In this document: piece after piece, positions 45,271 through 53,686 of the stretch | How positions within the stretch are numbered: the first letter of the stretch is position 1 | Layout: each line of letters begins with the position of its first letter | Origin: Enterococcus saigonensis | Lineage (GTDB): Bacteria; Bacillota; Bacilli; Lactobacillales; Enterococcaceae | Assembly: GCF_011397115.1 (NCBI RefSeq) | Contig: NZ_AP022822.1 | Location: forward strand, 1,493,501 to 1,557,500 | Length of the DNA: 64,000 bases | Reading direction: 5' to 3' | The notes under the pieces: generated by a model | Databases searched by the model: none | Seen by the model: the letters and a program-made list of their open reading frames with translations, nothing else | What the model was told of the DNA's origin: nothing | Made by a program: the position numbers and the translations under genes

Positions 45271-47492
45271 GATGATACTCCTTTAGTTATTATTATTGAA
45301 TGATTTTCTTTTTGCCCCAATATATCTAGTTGAAAAACATACTCGCCTTTATTCAGATGGAACTCGCCATTATTATCAAAAAAACCTAAATCTTCTTTTG
45401 AAATATCAGCTGCCAACTCTTGTTGTTCTTTTGCTTTTAATAGAAAATGCTGTGTGGCAACTAGCCGTTTAACAGGTTGAACAATTTCAGCAGCATAATT
45501 AAGCAAATAAATTTGCGCAGTGAGCCAACCTTCAGAATCATTTAAATTCTGTACCTCAAAATGACAATGAAGCTTTTCTTCACTTTCTTCAATGGATAGC
45601 CAGTGACCTTCAGCGCTTGTATAGCTTAGGCCTGATCCAAAAGAAAATAGTGGGTCATTTGATTCGTCAATATATTTTGAAACAAAACGTTCTGTATGAG
45701 TACTATTTGCTAGCGGGCGACCGGTAGAAGTATGGGCATAATACACAGGGATTTGCCCTTCGCTTCTTGGAAAAGACATTGATAATCTCGCTGAAGGATT
45801 CGCTTTCCCAGTTAAAAGATTCGTAATCCCTTTTCCTCCCATTACCCCTGGAAACCATACCACTAGCAAACTATCAAAATATTTTTCTACTTCTGTTAAT
45901 ACTAAAGGCCGTCCGGTATATAATAATGCAATTATGGGCTTGTTCAATCTTGATAACATCTTAATTAGTCGAATTTGTTTTTCAGGTAAATGAAGATTGC
46001 TTTTTGAAGCCCCTTCTCCACTTTCTAAGAATTGTTCACCAAGCGTTAAAAGAATGACGTCTGATTTTTTTGCTTGTTCTAGCGACTGTTCCAAAAGATA
46101 ACCTTCATCTTCAATCGGACCGTTTAATTGCTCAAACATATCTTTCAATGGCCCGAATGGCTCGTAGTTTTCGTATAAATTAAACCCCCTTGAAAAATAT
46201 AATTGTTCCTTATCAAATTGCTCTAAAAGACCGGATTTAAGCGTGTATACATCAGAAGATCTACCACTGACAGATGCCCAAAAGCCTAATGTAAAGTGGC
46301 TTTCCGCATAAGGTCCTATAACAGCAATTTTTTGCTTTGTATCTGGATCTAATGGAAGTAATGCTTTATTTTTTAAGAGGACACAACTTTTTTCAACTAG
46401 TGTTGTTGCAATTTTCTTTGACTCTGTGGTTAAAACTTCACCTGTATTTTCCTGTTTTAATCCTCTAAAGGGATTTTCGAACAAGCCTAATTTATTTTTC
46501 AAAACTAGAATACGCCACACCGCATTATCTAATCGTTGGGCAAATTCCGCTTCTTTCACTAACTCTGGCAATGCGTTAGCGTAGGTCGACGTCATCATAT
46601 CCAGATCCACCCCTGCCAGTAATCCTTTTTTTGCCGCATCTTTAGCATCTTTGGCATATCCATGGGGCGCCAATTCTGCAATGGCAGCATAATCGGATAC
46701 TAATACACCACGAAAGCCAAATCTTTCTCTTAATACGGTCTCATTCAACCATTGATTACCTGTTGCTGGAACACCATTTAATAAATTGAATGCAGTCATA
46801 ACCAATTCACATTTTGCATCTACCGCAGCTTGATAGGGCTGCAGATATTCATTGAATAATTTTTGATTTGATAATTCCACTTGATTGTACTCGCGACCAC
46901 TTTCGGGAGCTCCATAGGCTGCAAAATGTTTAATACATGCTGCAACATGGTCTTCTTTCAGATAGGTATCATCCTCACCTTGATAGCCTTTTACCACACT
47001 TTTAGCAAACTGTTTACTTGTATAAACATCTTCACCAGGTGATTCCATCACTCTTCCCCATCGTGGATCACGCACTAAATCAAGCATTGGAGAGAAAACA
47101 ACATGAATACCATTTCGATAACTTTCTTTTGCTGAGATTTCAGCTGCTTGTTTGATTAAATCAAAATCATAGGAACCAGCTTGAGCTAAAGGAATAGGAA
47201 AAACTGTTCGAAATCCATAAATAATATCTGACATGAACAACAGAGGTATTTTATATGTGCTATTTTTTAAGACATCTTTTTGAATCTGATATAATTTCTG
47301 ATGATCATTTACATTATAAATTGATCCTATTTCATAAAAGTTTGGTTCTTTTTTGAAACCTAAGTCTTTTACTGGCCCTGTGTTCATTACACCACTTTCA
47401 ACAAAGATATCTCCATTTAACTGAATCAGCTGAGAGATTTTAGCGTCGATAGTTAGTGAATTAAATAGCTCTTTTAATTTTTTTTTCTCCAT
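45258..47492 (-). CDS. GH3 beta-glycosidase, BglX type
   Basis: The 744-residue protein has the GH3 N-terminal barrel with DLVRDPRWGRVMESPGEDVYTS, CIKHFAAYGAPESGREYN, and the nucleophile Asp in GVLVSDYAAI. The second domain, GH3_C, has AVIGPYAESHFTLGFW, and a fibronectin-III-like domain ends the protein. There is no signal peptide, so it works inside the cell on imported, unphosphorylated oligosaccharide. It is the first gene of the operon; ATG follows GGAGGGTTAG, and the leader carries a cre-like site. Confidence 0.9.
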   Translation of the reverse strand: MEKKKLKELFNSLTIDAKISQLIQLNGDIFVESGVMNTGPVKDLGFKKEPNFYEIGSIYNVNDHQKLYQIQKDVLKNSTYKIPLLFMSDIIYGFRTVFPIPLAQAGSYDFDLIKQAAEISAKESYRNGIHVVFSPMLDLVRDPRWGRVMESPGEDVYTSKQFAKSVVKGYQGEDDTYLKEDHVAACIKHFAAYGAPESGREYNQVELSNQKLFNEYLQPYQAAVDAKCELVMTAFNLLNGVPATGNQWLNETVLRERFGFRGVLVSDYAAIAELAPHGYAKDAKDAAKKGLLAGVDLDMMTSTYANALPELVKEAEFAQRLDNAVWRILVLKNKLGLFENPFRGLKQENTGEVLTTESKKIATTLVEKSCVLLKNKALLPLDPDTKQKIAVIGPYAESHFTLGFWASVSGRSSDVYTLKSGLLEQFDKEQLYFSRGFNLYENYEPFGPLKDMFEQLNGPIEDEGYLLEQSLEQAKKSDVILLTLGEQFLESGEGASKSNLHLPEKQIRLIKMLSRLNKPIIALLYTGRPLVLTEVEKYFDSLLVVWFPGVMGGKGITNLLTGKANPSARLSMSFPRSEGQIPVYYAHTSTGRPLANSTHTERFVSKYIDESNDPLFSFGSGLSYTSAEGHWLSIEESEEKLHCHFEVQNLNDSEGWLTAQIYLLNYAAEIVQPVKRLVATQHFLLKAKEQQELAADISKEDLGFFDNNGEFHLNKGEYVFQLDILGQKENHSIIITKGVSSWKN

Positions 47493-47502
47493 CTAACCCT
47501 CC

Positions 47503-47516
47503 TGTAAACGTTTTAA
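47503..47516. promoter_or_regulatory. cre-like catabolite-repression site
   Basis: TGTAAACGTTTTAA matches the CcpA consensus TGWAANCGNTNWCA closely, missing only the last two positions. It lies just upstream of the GH3 start and downstream of its -10, a usual roadblock position. Confidence 0.65.
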
Positions 47517-47527
47517 ATTTCAGGTTG

Positions 47528-47580
47528 ATTATATAGAGATTTCATACTAAGATATACTAAAATAAAAGATTTTATACTAA
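47528..47580. promoter_or_regulatory. Divergent regulatory region with three phased ATACTAA boxes
   Basis: ATACTAA occurs at 47544-47550, 47554-47560 and 47574-47580, in one direction and spaced 10 and 20 bp, all on one face of the helix. Two belong to a longer repeat AGATTT(C/T)ATACTAA at 47537 and 47567. The leftward operon's -10 is TATAAT (47528-47533) with no good -35; the boxes overlap the place where it should be. This fits binding of an activator such as the AraC protein encoded to the right. Confidence 0.6.
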
Positions 47581-47594
47581 AAAAGGAGAATCGC

Positions 47595-48767
47595 ATGAAT
47601 TTCGAAGCTCTCTCGTTAGTTTTGAAACGCCTTTATCATAAATATCTGATTCCTTTGTTCCTTATTACCGAAAACGGGCAAGTAATCATCCCTCAAAATT
47701 CTACCTGGACAACTGATTATCTTAATGAAGATTACTTAAATCCTCCACCTCAAGATAATATTTTCTTCTATGAAGATAGTGACTATTTTTTTGGTAATTT
47801 TACCTGTGATTTACCCGATTATGGAACTTGTTTAGTCTTAGTTGGACCTTGTGGCATTTTAGGAACGAAACGCGATACTTTTACTTTTCATGACCATCAA
47901 TATTTGGCGGGTATCCATTATTCAAAAGAAAGCCAACAAGCTTTTATTGAGTTTGTGGAATTATTGTATGCCTTACTAAATGGCCAGATAGCTTCTAACC
48001 GTCAGCATAAATGGATATATAGAAATCGCAGAGACGGGATCCATACAGAAACAATTTTAACGAACAATTTATACAATCGGCGATTTGAAGATCCTTTTTT
48101 AGACTCGTTTGAGTTTGAAAGAAGATATATAGAAGCCGTAAGAAGGAATGAACCCGAAAAAATCGAATGGCTATTTAAAAAAATGAATCATACCTATAAT
48201 TCTAAGCTTTCGCTCAATAAAATTGAAAATTTGAAATACAAATATTCTGGACTCATTACAATCTTAACAAGAGTAAGTGTCAGCGAAGGTGTCCCTATTA
48301 GCCAAGCATACAGTTTGTCTGATTCATTAATTCAAAAACTACAAAACATCCATACCGTATCGGAATGTATGGCACATATTAAAGAAACATCTTTCTTATT
48401 TATGGAACTTATACATGACTTTCCTTATTCAGAAATAAGTAGCCTAGTTAAAGACCTACTAAATTATATTGACACACATATTTATGAGCGTATAACAATT
48501 AGTGATTTGGCTCAATCAGTTCAAAAACATCCTACACATATAAACACCCAATTCAAAAACGCTTTAGGACAAACCGTTCACGCATATATCAATCAAAAAA
48601 AAATAGCCGAGGCCAAGTTTCTTTTGCTTTTCACAGATAAAAGCTACAAAGAAATAGCCACGCTCCTTCATTTTTCAAATCAAAGTCATTTTATTCAAGT
48701 GTTTAAACGTTTTGAAAAAGAAACACCTTCTGAATTTAAAAATAAGCATTTCTATGATATTTTTTAA
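47595..48767 (+). CDS. AraC-family transcriptional regulator of the glycan operon
   Basis: The 390-residue protein has a long N-terminal sensing region and a C-terminal AraC/XylS domain (about residues 285-385). That domain has two helix-turn-helix units (ITISDLAQSVQKHPTHINTQF and KSYKEIATLLHFSNQSHFIQVFKRF). It is divergent from the GH3-PTS operon and its promoter region holds the phased boxes. By position it most likely activates that operon in response to the imported sugar. ATG follows AAAGGAG. The N-terminal ligand domain is not recognised. Confidence 0.88.
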   Translation: MNFEALSLVLKRLYHKYLIPLFLITENGQVIIPQNSTWTTDYLNEDYLNPPPQDNIFFYEDSDYFFGNFTCDLPDYGTCLVLVGPCGILGTKRDTFTFHDHQYLAGIHYSKESQQAFIEFVELLYALLNGQIASNRQHKWIYRNRRDGIHTETILTNNLYNRRFEDPFLDSFEFERRYIEAVRRNEPEKIEWLFKKMNHTYNSKLSLNKIENLKYKYSGLITILTRVSVSEGVPISQAYSLSDSLIQKLQNIHTVSECMAHIKETSFLFMELIHDFPYSEISSLVKDLLNYIDTHIYERITISDLAQSVQKHPTHINTQFKNALGQTVHAYINQKKIAEAKFLLLFTDKSYKEIATLLHFSNQSHFIQVFKRFEKETPSEFKNKHFYDIF

Positions 48768-48993
48768 AATCAATAATGCATCGCATGAGAAAACTTCTTA
48801 TCTTTTTTTGATAGAAAGAAGTTTTCTAAGTGAATATCATGACTATAATATATTCAATACTTTTTGGTTAGACAAACGTGAGGTTTTAAACAAAAAGGCT
48901 TTCTTAGAAATTCTTCCTGTTTTACGTGCGTTTTTCGGTAAATGATTTTACAACATTCAAAGGCTAGTTCATCACTGAAAGAAGTAACAACCT
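48768..48993. other. Intergenic region with a hairpin and no convincing gene
   Basis: AGAAAACTTCTT (48788-48799) pairs with AAGAAGTTTTCT (48816-48827). The T-run is in its loop rather than after it, so it is a doubtful terminator. A rightward open frame to 48945 ending LDKREVLNKKAFLEILPVL could be a gene remnant, but has no own ribosome site and no recognised family. Confidence 0.4.
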
Positions 48994-49703
48994 TTATTTT
49001 ATAACAGTGTTAAATTGTGGTAATTGGATATCTCTTTCAATTTTTCCATCTCTCATCACAATTGTTCGGGATGTTTTCTCAGCAAGTCCCAAATCATGAG
49101 TCACCATAATAATCGTTTTTCCTTGACCCACCAATTCATGAAATAAATCCATTGTCAACTTACGTGAATGGGTATCCAAAGCGCTGGTTGGTTCATCTAA
49201 AAAAATAATCTCCGGGTCAGCTAAAATAGTTCGTGCAATAGCCACTCGTTGCTGTTCACCACCTGAAAGTGCGTCAATTGGCTGATTGAGTTCTGCTTTC
49301 AACTCAAGCCGTGTTGCGATTGCTTCCACGGAGGATTTTTCAATTTTTCGTCCGTTCAAGATACCTGGTAACATCAAGTTATCAAAGGCTGATAGCGATG
49401 GTATCAATTGATAATCCTGAAAAATAAAGCCAATTTCTTACCGTCGAAACTTTGCTAGTTTTGAAGCACTCCATTCATAAGGAGATTTTCCCTTAATTAG
49501 CACTTCCCTTCAGTAGGTGGCAATAAACTAGATATACAATACCGTAAAGTTGATTTTCCCGAACCTGAAGGACCCACGATCGATACAAATTCTCCTCGCT
49601 TTATCTCAAAAGAAATATCACTTAAAACCTCTAACAAATTTCCCTTTGCCAATTCAATTTCCTTTTTTAGGTTTTTTACCACAATAACTTCATTCATCAT
49701 GAT
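48994..49703 (-). pseudogene. ABC transporter ATP-binding protein, broken (FtsE/LolD type)
   Basis: The two ORF halves at 49497-49700 and 48994-49407 are one gene. The first has Walker A GPSGSGKST and ends PPTEGKC. Shifting frame by one base there gives LIKGKSPYEWSASKLAKFRR, then an in-frame TAA, then EIGFIFQDYQLIPSL, leading into the second half. That half has signature LSGGEQQRVAIARTIL and Walker B IIFLDEPTSALD. So at least one frameshift (a lost base near 49500) and one nonsense codon (near 49440) are present. It would be the ATPase partner of the permease remnant next door. Confidence 0.85.
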
Positions 49704-49715
49704 CCCTCTACTTTC

Positions 49716-50400
49716 CTATCCATTGACATAAGCTTTTATCCTAACCTTTTCCAACCAATAAATCGGTGCAAAACAAAGGAAAGACAGGGAAAATATCCCC
49801 AGCGTCAATAAAATATTTACTGTCCAATTTGCTCGGAAAATATCACCGCCACCTAAAAAGGCAACCCTTAACAACGGAATAGCAAATAAAAGTGTTCCTA
49901 AAAAAGTAATGATAATCGAAAGAATCGCAGCCGTGCCGATTTCCGTCAATTTGAGTTCAAAAATCCAACTTGGCGTACACCCGGTAAAAAAGTAGTGATC
50001 TGCTTCTTTTTGCGTTTTCATCTTGAAAAGACTAATCGAAGTGACAATATTCGCCAAGCTAATCAAAATTGGTGCACCAAAAACAAAAACTAGACTAACA
50101 ATCAAATCGTAAATCGCACTTTCGTCATTTCTACCGTCTACTAACATTTTTGTATTTAAAAATAAAGCAATAAAATTCCCAATCAGCAGGGCAATAACAC
50201 TAACTGGGCGAATTAGCTTGATCATATTTTCTTGATGGAACTGCAAATCATAAAAAGCAGAACGAATCAACGGATGTTTGGTAATCGATGGCAGCTGCGC
50301 AACCATCTTTACCATTTGGATAAATAAAGACGAATCAAAAAATTCATGGCGACAATCAGCAACAACCATTGTTCCTCCTGCAACGCCTCACGAATCAAAA
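49716..50400 (-). pseudogene. FtsX-like ABC permease, broken 5' end
   Basis: The 217-codon ORF (49716-50369) has four membrane segments (VSVIALLIGNFIALFL, IVSLVFVFGAPILISLANIV, AAILSIIITFLGTLLF, VNILLTLGIFSLSFLC), like the C-terminal half of an FtsX-type permease. Just upstream a different frame encodes EALQEEQWLLLIVAMNFLIR, a hydrophobic stretch that continues naturally into the ORF if one base is shifted near 50335. No intact N-terminal half is seen. With the ATPase remnant it formed an exporter or antimicrobial-peptide-type ABC system, now dead. Confidence 0.7.
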
Positions 50401-50514
50401 GCTATTTCACAAATTAATTGGAGTTAAGTTTCATTTAAAGTACAGCCACTGGAATAAAAGATTTTGTGTTCATTGGCGCTTGTTGTTTAATTTTTCATTT
50501 TTCCCGCTCTATAG

Positions 50515-50655
50515 TCATCTTGAAAGTTTACCTATTAGCCAATATTCATCTAATTTTTGGTTCGTACCGAGTCCCTTTCCATGTACATTAATCACAGCAT
50601 ACCATTGACGATACTCTTCATTTGCTATCAAAAAGAGCGTTTTAGCTGAAAAAAA
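50515..50655 (-). pseudogene. Unidentified gene fragment between permease and TcpC remnants
   Basis: Directly after the TcpC stop, the same frame stays open for 46 codons: FFSAKTLFLIANEEYRQW, then YAVINVHGKGLGTNQKLD, ending EYWLIGKLSR before TGA. It looks like real protein but has no start codon. I do not recognise the family. Confidence 0.45.
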
Positions 50656-51518
50656 TTAGTATGAAGCAATAATCCTCCAATTTCCATTCTTAATTAACCT
50701 CAACTGATATTGGTAAATGTTTGTTACCTTTTCAACTACATTTAAATACTTTATTCCAACATTAATTTGAAACCCTTTCCCATTTTTCTTATAAATAGGA
50801 TTCACTAATTCCATAAATTTCAAGTTAGGATCAAGTGGTCTCAACGTATCATTTTCAATATAGTATTCAAGTTCTTTTTCGGATGCTGATGGATAAAACT
50901 TGAAAAAAGCCTCTAAAAACTCAGTAATTTCTTCTGTTGTTTTAGCATCAATTTCTGAATCATTTTCTACTTGTTTTGCCTCATAGTGTGCCTTTTCTGG
51001 TTTTGCAATCATGGTAGGCAAAGTCGTTACAATATGATTCCCATTTTCATCTTCAAAGATTGTCACTCGATATGCAGAAGAAATCGATTGGGCCTTTTTT
51101 CCCTCCATAATCTTTTGCTCCACTAAAAACGAAACGACAAATTCCTCCGAGCTCTTCTCAACGTCTAGAATTTTTACTGATTGAACTTCTGAACTAGTAG
51201 GAATATCTGCCCAAGAGTACTCATTCTCTTTTCAATTTCTTCTTTATTATTCTTCCATGAAAAATATTCTTTCGCAAAATCCTTCGCAAAACTTTCAACG
51301 CCAGAAGTATTCACTACCTTTTCCTTCACAACCACTTTTTCATGAGTCCTATATTGATCAATAGCGGTGAAATTTTTGTAGATGCCAAAAGCAATATTAC
51401 AAGACAATAAAAGCCAAAGGACAAGCACCATTTTTCGATTCTTGCCCACGGAAACGACTCGTTCTTTCTTCTTTTTTGAGGTCTTTTGCTTTTGATTCCG
51501 TTCAATTTTGATTTTCAT
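50656..51518 (-). pseudogene. Tn916 Orf13/TcpC-like conjugation protein, frameshifted
   Basis: The 5' part starts at ATG 51518 behind GAGGA, with a Lys/Arg-rich N-terminus, one membrane helix and YKNFTAIDQYRTHEKVVVKE, then FAKDFAKEYFSWKN, which match Tn916 Orf13/TcpC. Near 51205 the frame breaks. The other frame continues ADIPTSSEVQSVKILDVEK, then FVVSFLVEQKI, into the 3' ORF (50656-51123), which has EITEFLEAFFKFYPSASEKELEYYI, again as in TcpC. TcpC is a bitopic membrane protein of the Tn916 transfer channel. The frameshift, probably with a small deletion, should inactivate it. Confidence 0.85.
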
Positions 51519-51535
51519 GTTTTTCCTCTTTTCTC

Positions 51536-51838
51536 TTATTTGTATCGACCAGCTCCGATAAGATGTTGCTGCCAATAGTTTTCCGTTAGATTCGTCCATT
51601 CCACTGGATCTCCTGCATGATACATACGATTCTCTCCTGCATAAATGCCCACATGGGTCACATAAGTACCTGCATCATAAGTTGAATGAAAGAAAATCAA
51701 ATCACCTGGTTTGGCATCTTTTAAATCAATATGGGTCCTAGCATCATAGTGGTTCTTTGTGAATTGCGAGGGCTCCAAGCTAAATTTTCCATAACCAGCA
51801 GTTACTAGATAAGACCACTACAATCAATATTCATCTCA
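51536..51838 (-). pseudogene. Tn916 Orf14-like NlpC/P60 hydrolase, C-terminal remnant
   Basis: The ORF 51536-51778 encodes the end of an NlpC/P60 domain: LKDAKPGDLIFFHSTYDAGTYVTHVGIYAG with the catalytic His, then NRMYHAGDP and WQQHLIGAGRYK, all as in Tn916 Orf14. The catalytic Cys motif DCSG lies in a different frame just upstream (about 51808-51825), one base out of phase. The N-terminal lysozyme-like part is missing. It lies directly before the TcpC remnant, the same order as in Tn916. Confidence 0.82.
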
Positions 51839-52208
51839 GAAATTACCCATAGACTGCAAATCCATACTTCATCGGCCTCATCAATTTCCCAATCATTGAG
51901 GTCGATGAAAAAGGACATCAAAATGATTTCTTGTCTTAGAAGAGGTAATGCTGCAATCGCCTTTGCTAACTCGTCGCTTGAAATAAAGACTTTTATACCT
52001 AGAACAATAAAACTGGCGCTACTATTCAAATTTGGTTCCAAATAATAGAGCTCTGTACCCAATCCTTTTTGTTCCAATATTTCCATTGAGATTTGACGTT
52101 GGGTAAACATAACGTATTCCTTTTGAATGTTAGAGCTTCATTATGAACTACTTTCTTACAAAAACTATCAAACGTGTGTCGAATGTGGGTTTCCTCTGAG
52201 TCGCCCAT
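51839..52208 (-). pseudogene. Orf7-like sigma factor remnant of a Tn916-type element
   Basis: ATG 52208 behind AGGAGGAG starts MGDSEETHIRHTFDSFCKKV; near 52110 the frame shifts into MFTQRQISMEILEQKGLGTE and SSDELAKAIAALPLLRQEIILMSFFIDLNDWEI. This resembles the small sigma-70-like Orf7 proteins of Tn916-type elements (pattern LxEALxxLPxxxREILLLFYFxDMxDxEI). The C-terminal DNA-binding helices are gone, replaced at about 51840 by the Orf14 remnant. So a deletion joined the two. The relation to Orf7 is by pattern memory, not by search. Confidence 0.6.
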
Positions 52209-52320
52209 AAAATTCTCCTCCTCAAAAAAATCATTCAACTCGTTTTACTTCTATCCCTTTCCATTATTACTACAATCTGAGAGAGAGCATTTTTCGAAAA
52301 AGCTAAAATTTTTTCAAAAT

Positions 52321-52358
52321 AAAAAAGGCATACAGACAAAAATTGTCTATACGCCTCA
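52321..52358 (-). terminator. Leftward terminator
   Basis: GGCGTATAGACAA pairs with TTGTCTGTATGCC (minus strand), followed by T6. It closes transcription from the TMEM175-type gene, before the decayed element. Confidence 0.8.
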
Positions 52359-52469
52359 CAAACAAAGTCAACCACCTAACTATTTTTAATTGTTAATACC
52401 TTTCATCTATTAACCCATCAATTATTTTTCAATATAAACTACTAGCCACTCTGATAGTATTTATCATAT

Positions 52470-53054
52470 TTAAATTGTACGGTATCTCTTTCTACTTGCT
52501 TTATATGTTGCCACGGCCATCACGGCAATATCAATAAAGATAGCGTAAATCATCGCTGGTGGGTAAACACCCACAGTTAAAACTAGCCCTAGTATTTTTA
52601 TTGACAAGTCTAATATAGTCATATTATTCGGGGTAGCATATAGTAAACCAAAACCGACATTTTCATTTACCTTATTTAACGACTTAGAAATCATTATATT
52701 ACTCAAGGTAACACCTATAACGATAACTCCATACATTGTCTGTGCCGTCTTATTGTAGAAATTTGATGAAACAATACTAGTTGTATATGGAAAAAAAGAG
52801 GAGAAAAATAGCAAAATTAAAGTATAGACAACTGTACTATTACTTACCTTTTTTATAGATTGCCAATTATTGTGGTGAGTCAGCCACATTAGTCCAAGCC
52901 AGAAAAATGACAAAGTATAGGAGAAAAAATTTTCCCGTAAGTCCCAAATTCCTGATAAGGATAGAACTTTAGGTTTTTCTAACTCAAGTATTAGGATTGT
53001 CATAATAATTGCTAGAACAGCATCTGTAAATGCCGCAATACGGTCTTTTTCCAT
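52470..53054 (-). CDS. TMEM175-family (DUF1211) potassium channel-like protein
   Basis: The 194-residue protein has six hydrophobic segments and begins EKDRIAAFTDAVLAIIMTILILEL. This is the R-x3-F-(S/T)-D motif that marks the first helix of bacterial TMEM175-type K+ channels. Such proteins usually form tetramers in the cytoplasmic membrane. It lies 49 bases downstream of a CMD-family gene in the same direction and is probably co-transcribed from a MerR-type promoter. A link between potassium flux and electrophile stress is known in other bacteria, but here it is only suggested by position. Confidence 0.82.
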   Translation of the reverse strand: MEKDRIAAFTDAVLAIIMTILILELEKPKVLSLSGIWDLRENFFSYTLSFFWLGLMWLTHHNNWQSIKKVSNSTVVYTLILLFFSSFFPYTTSIVSSNFYNKTAQTMYGVIVIGVTLSNIMISKSLNKVNENVGFGLLYATPNNMTILDLSIKILGLVLTVGVYPPAMIYAIFIDIAVMAVATYKASRKRYRTI

Positions 53055-53103
53055 TTTCCATTTTCCACCTTTTCATACTCACTTACTTTTGTAACTGTTT
53101 TTT

Positions 53104-53421
53104 TTATGACTTGTAGACTTTTTTTGTTAAGCTAAAGGCTTTCAAAGCACTTGGCCAACTACAATAGAAACCAACTTGAGTAATAACTTCAAAAACTTTC
53201 TCTACAGGTACCCCATTCTTTTTTGCTAATATCAGTTGTATCTCCAGCTCTTCAAAATTTTCTGCCGAAATGAGGGCAGAAATTATCGTTAAGATTTTTG
53301 TATGTAAATCTAATTCCTGCTTTTTAAGAGAGGTATCCATTATTATAGTCTCAAGTTCTAGTTCATTAAAATTTGAATCAAAAAGTTCGAATCTATCTTG
53401 ATCAATAATTATTTTTTCCAT
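53104..53421 (-). CDS. Carboxymuconolactone-decarboxylase (CMD) family protein
   Basis: The 105-residue helical protein has HTKILTIISALISAENFEELEIQLILAKKNGVPVEKVFEVITQVGFYCSWPSALKAF, the core pattern of the CMD/AhpD-like family. The CxxC of AhpD is absent; a single Cys precedes SWPSA. A paralogue lies at 61,596. ATG follows GGAAA. It is the first gene of a leftward pair with the TMEM175 gene, behind a promoter with a 19-bp spacer. In B. subtilis the CMD protein YraC belongs to the AdhR aldehyde-stress regulon, a useful parallel. Confidence 0.82.
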   Translation of the reverse strand: MEKIIIDQDRFELFDSNFNELELETIIMDTSLKKQELDLHTKILTIISALISAENFEELEIQLILAKKNGVPVEKVFEVITQVGFYCSWPSALKAFSLTKKVYKS

Positions 53422-53578
53422 TTCGTTTTCCTTTCAATATATCAAACAGTATGTTTTGTTTAAAATTTCATTTTGCTTACATGAATGTGCTCTGAAAAAG
53501 CAAAATACAACATAATAACCTATAAATTGACTCCCACATCCTACCAAAGAAATTCAATCCAACGCGATTTCTACTTTA

Positions 53579-53609
53579 ACTATATACTTTGGACTGAACT
53601 CCAAGGCAA
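53579..53609 (-). promoter_or_regulatory. MerR-type promoter for the CMD-TMEM175 pair
   Basis: Leftward TTGCCT (53604-53609), 19-bp spacer, TATAGT (53579-53584). The spacer carries the palindrome CTTGGAGT-TC-AGTCCAAAG type. A 19-bp spacer with a central dyad is the mark of MerR-activated promoters. Confidence 0.75.
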
Positions 53610-53627
53610 GAACTTTAATCATTTTTC

Positions 53628-53658
53628 TTGCTATAGAGTGGACTCCATAGATTAAACT
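53628..53658 (+). promoter_or_regulatory. MerR-type promoter for the flavin reductase gene
   Basis: Rightward TTGCTA (53628-53633), 19-bp spacer, TAAACT (53653-53658). The spacer and its flanks hold the dyad CTATAGAGT-GG-ACTCCATAG type (53631-53650). It is divergent from the promoter at 53,579. Confidence 0.75.
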
Positions 53659-53686
53659 AAATCTATAAAAAATTAGGAGTGATTTC

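Noticed and set aside
48712..48945. 77-codon plus-strand ORF after the AraC gene
   Set aside because: Its first part overlaps the AraC gene in another frame and there is no ribosome site. Only the end looks slightly protein-like, so I record it as an intergenic remark.
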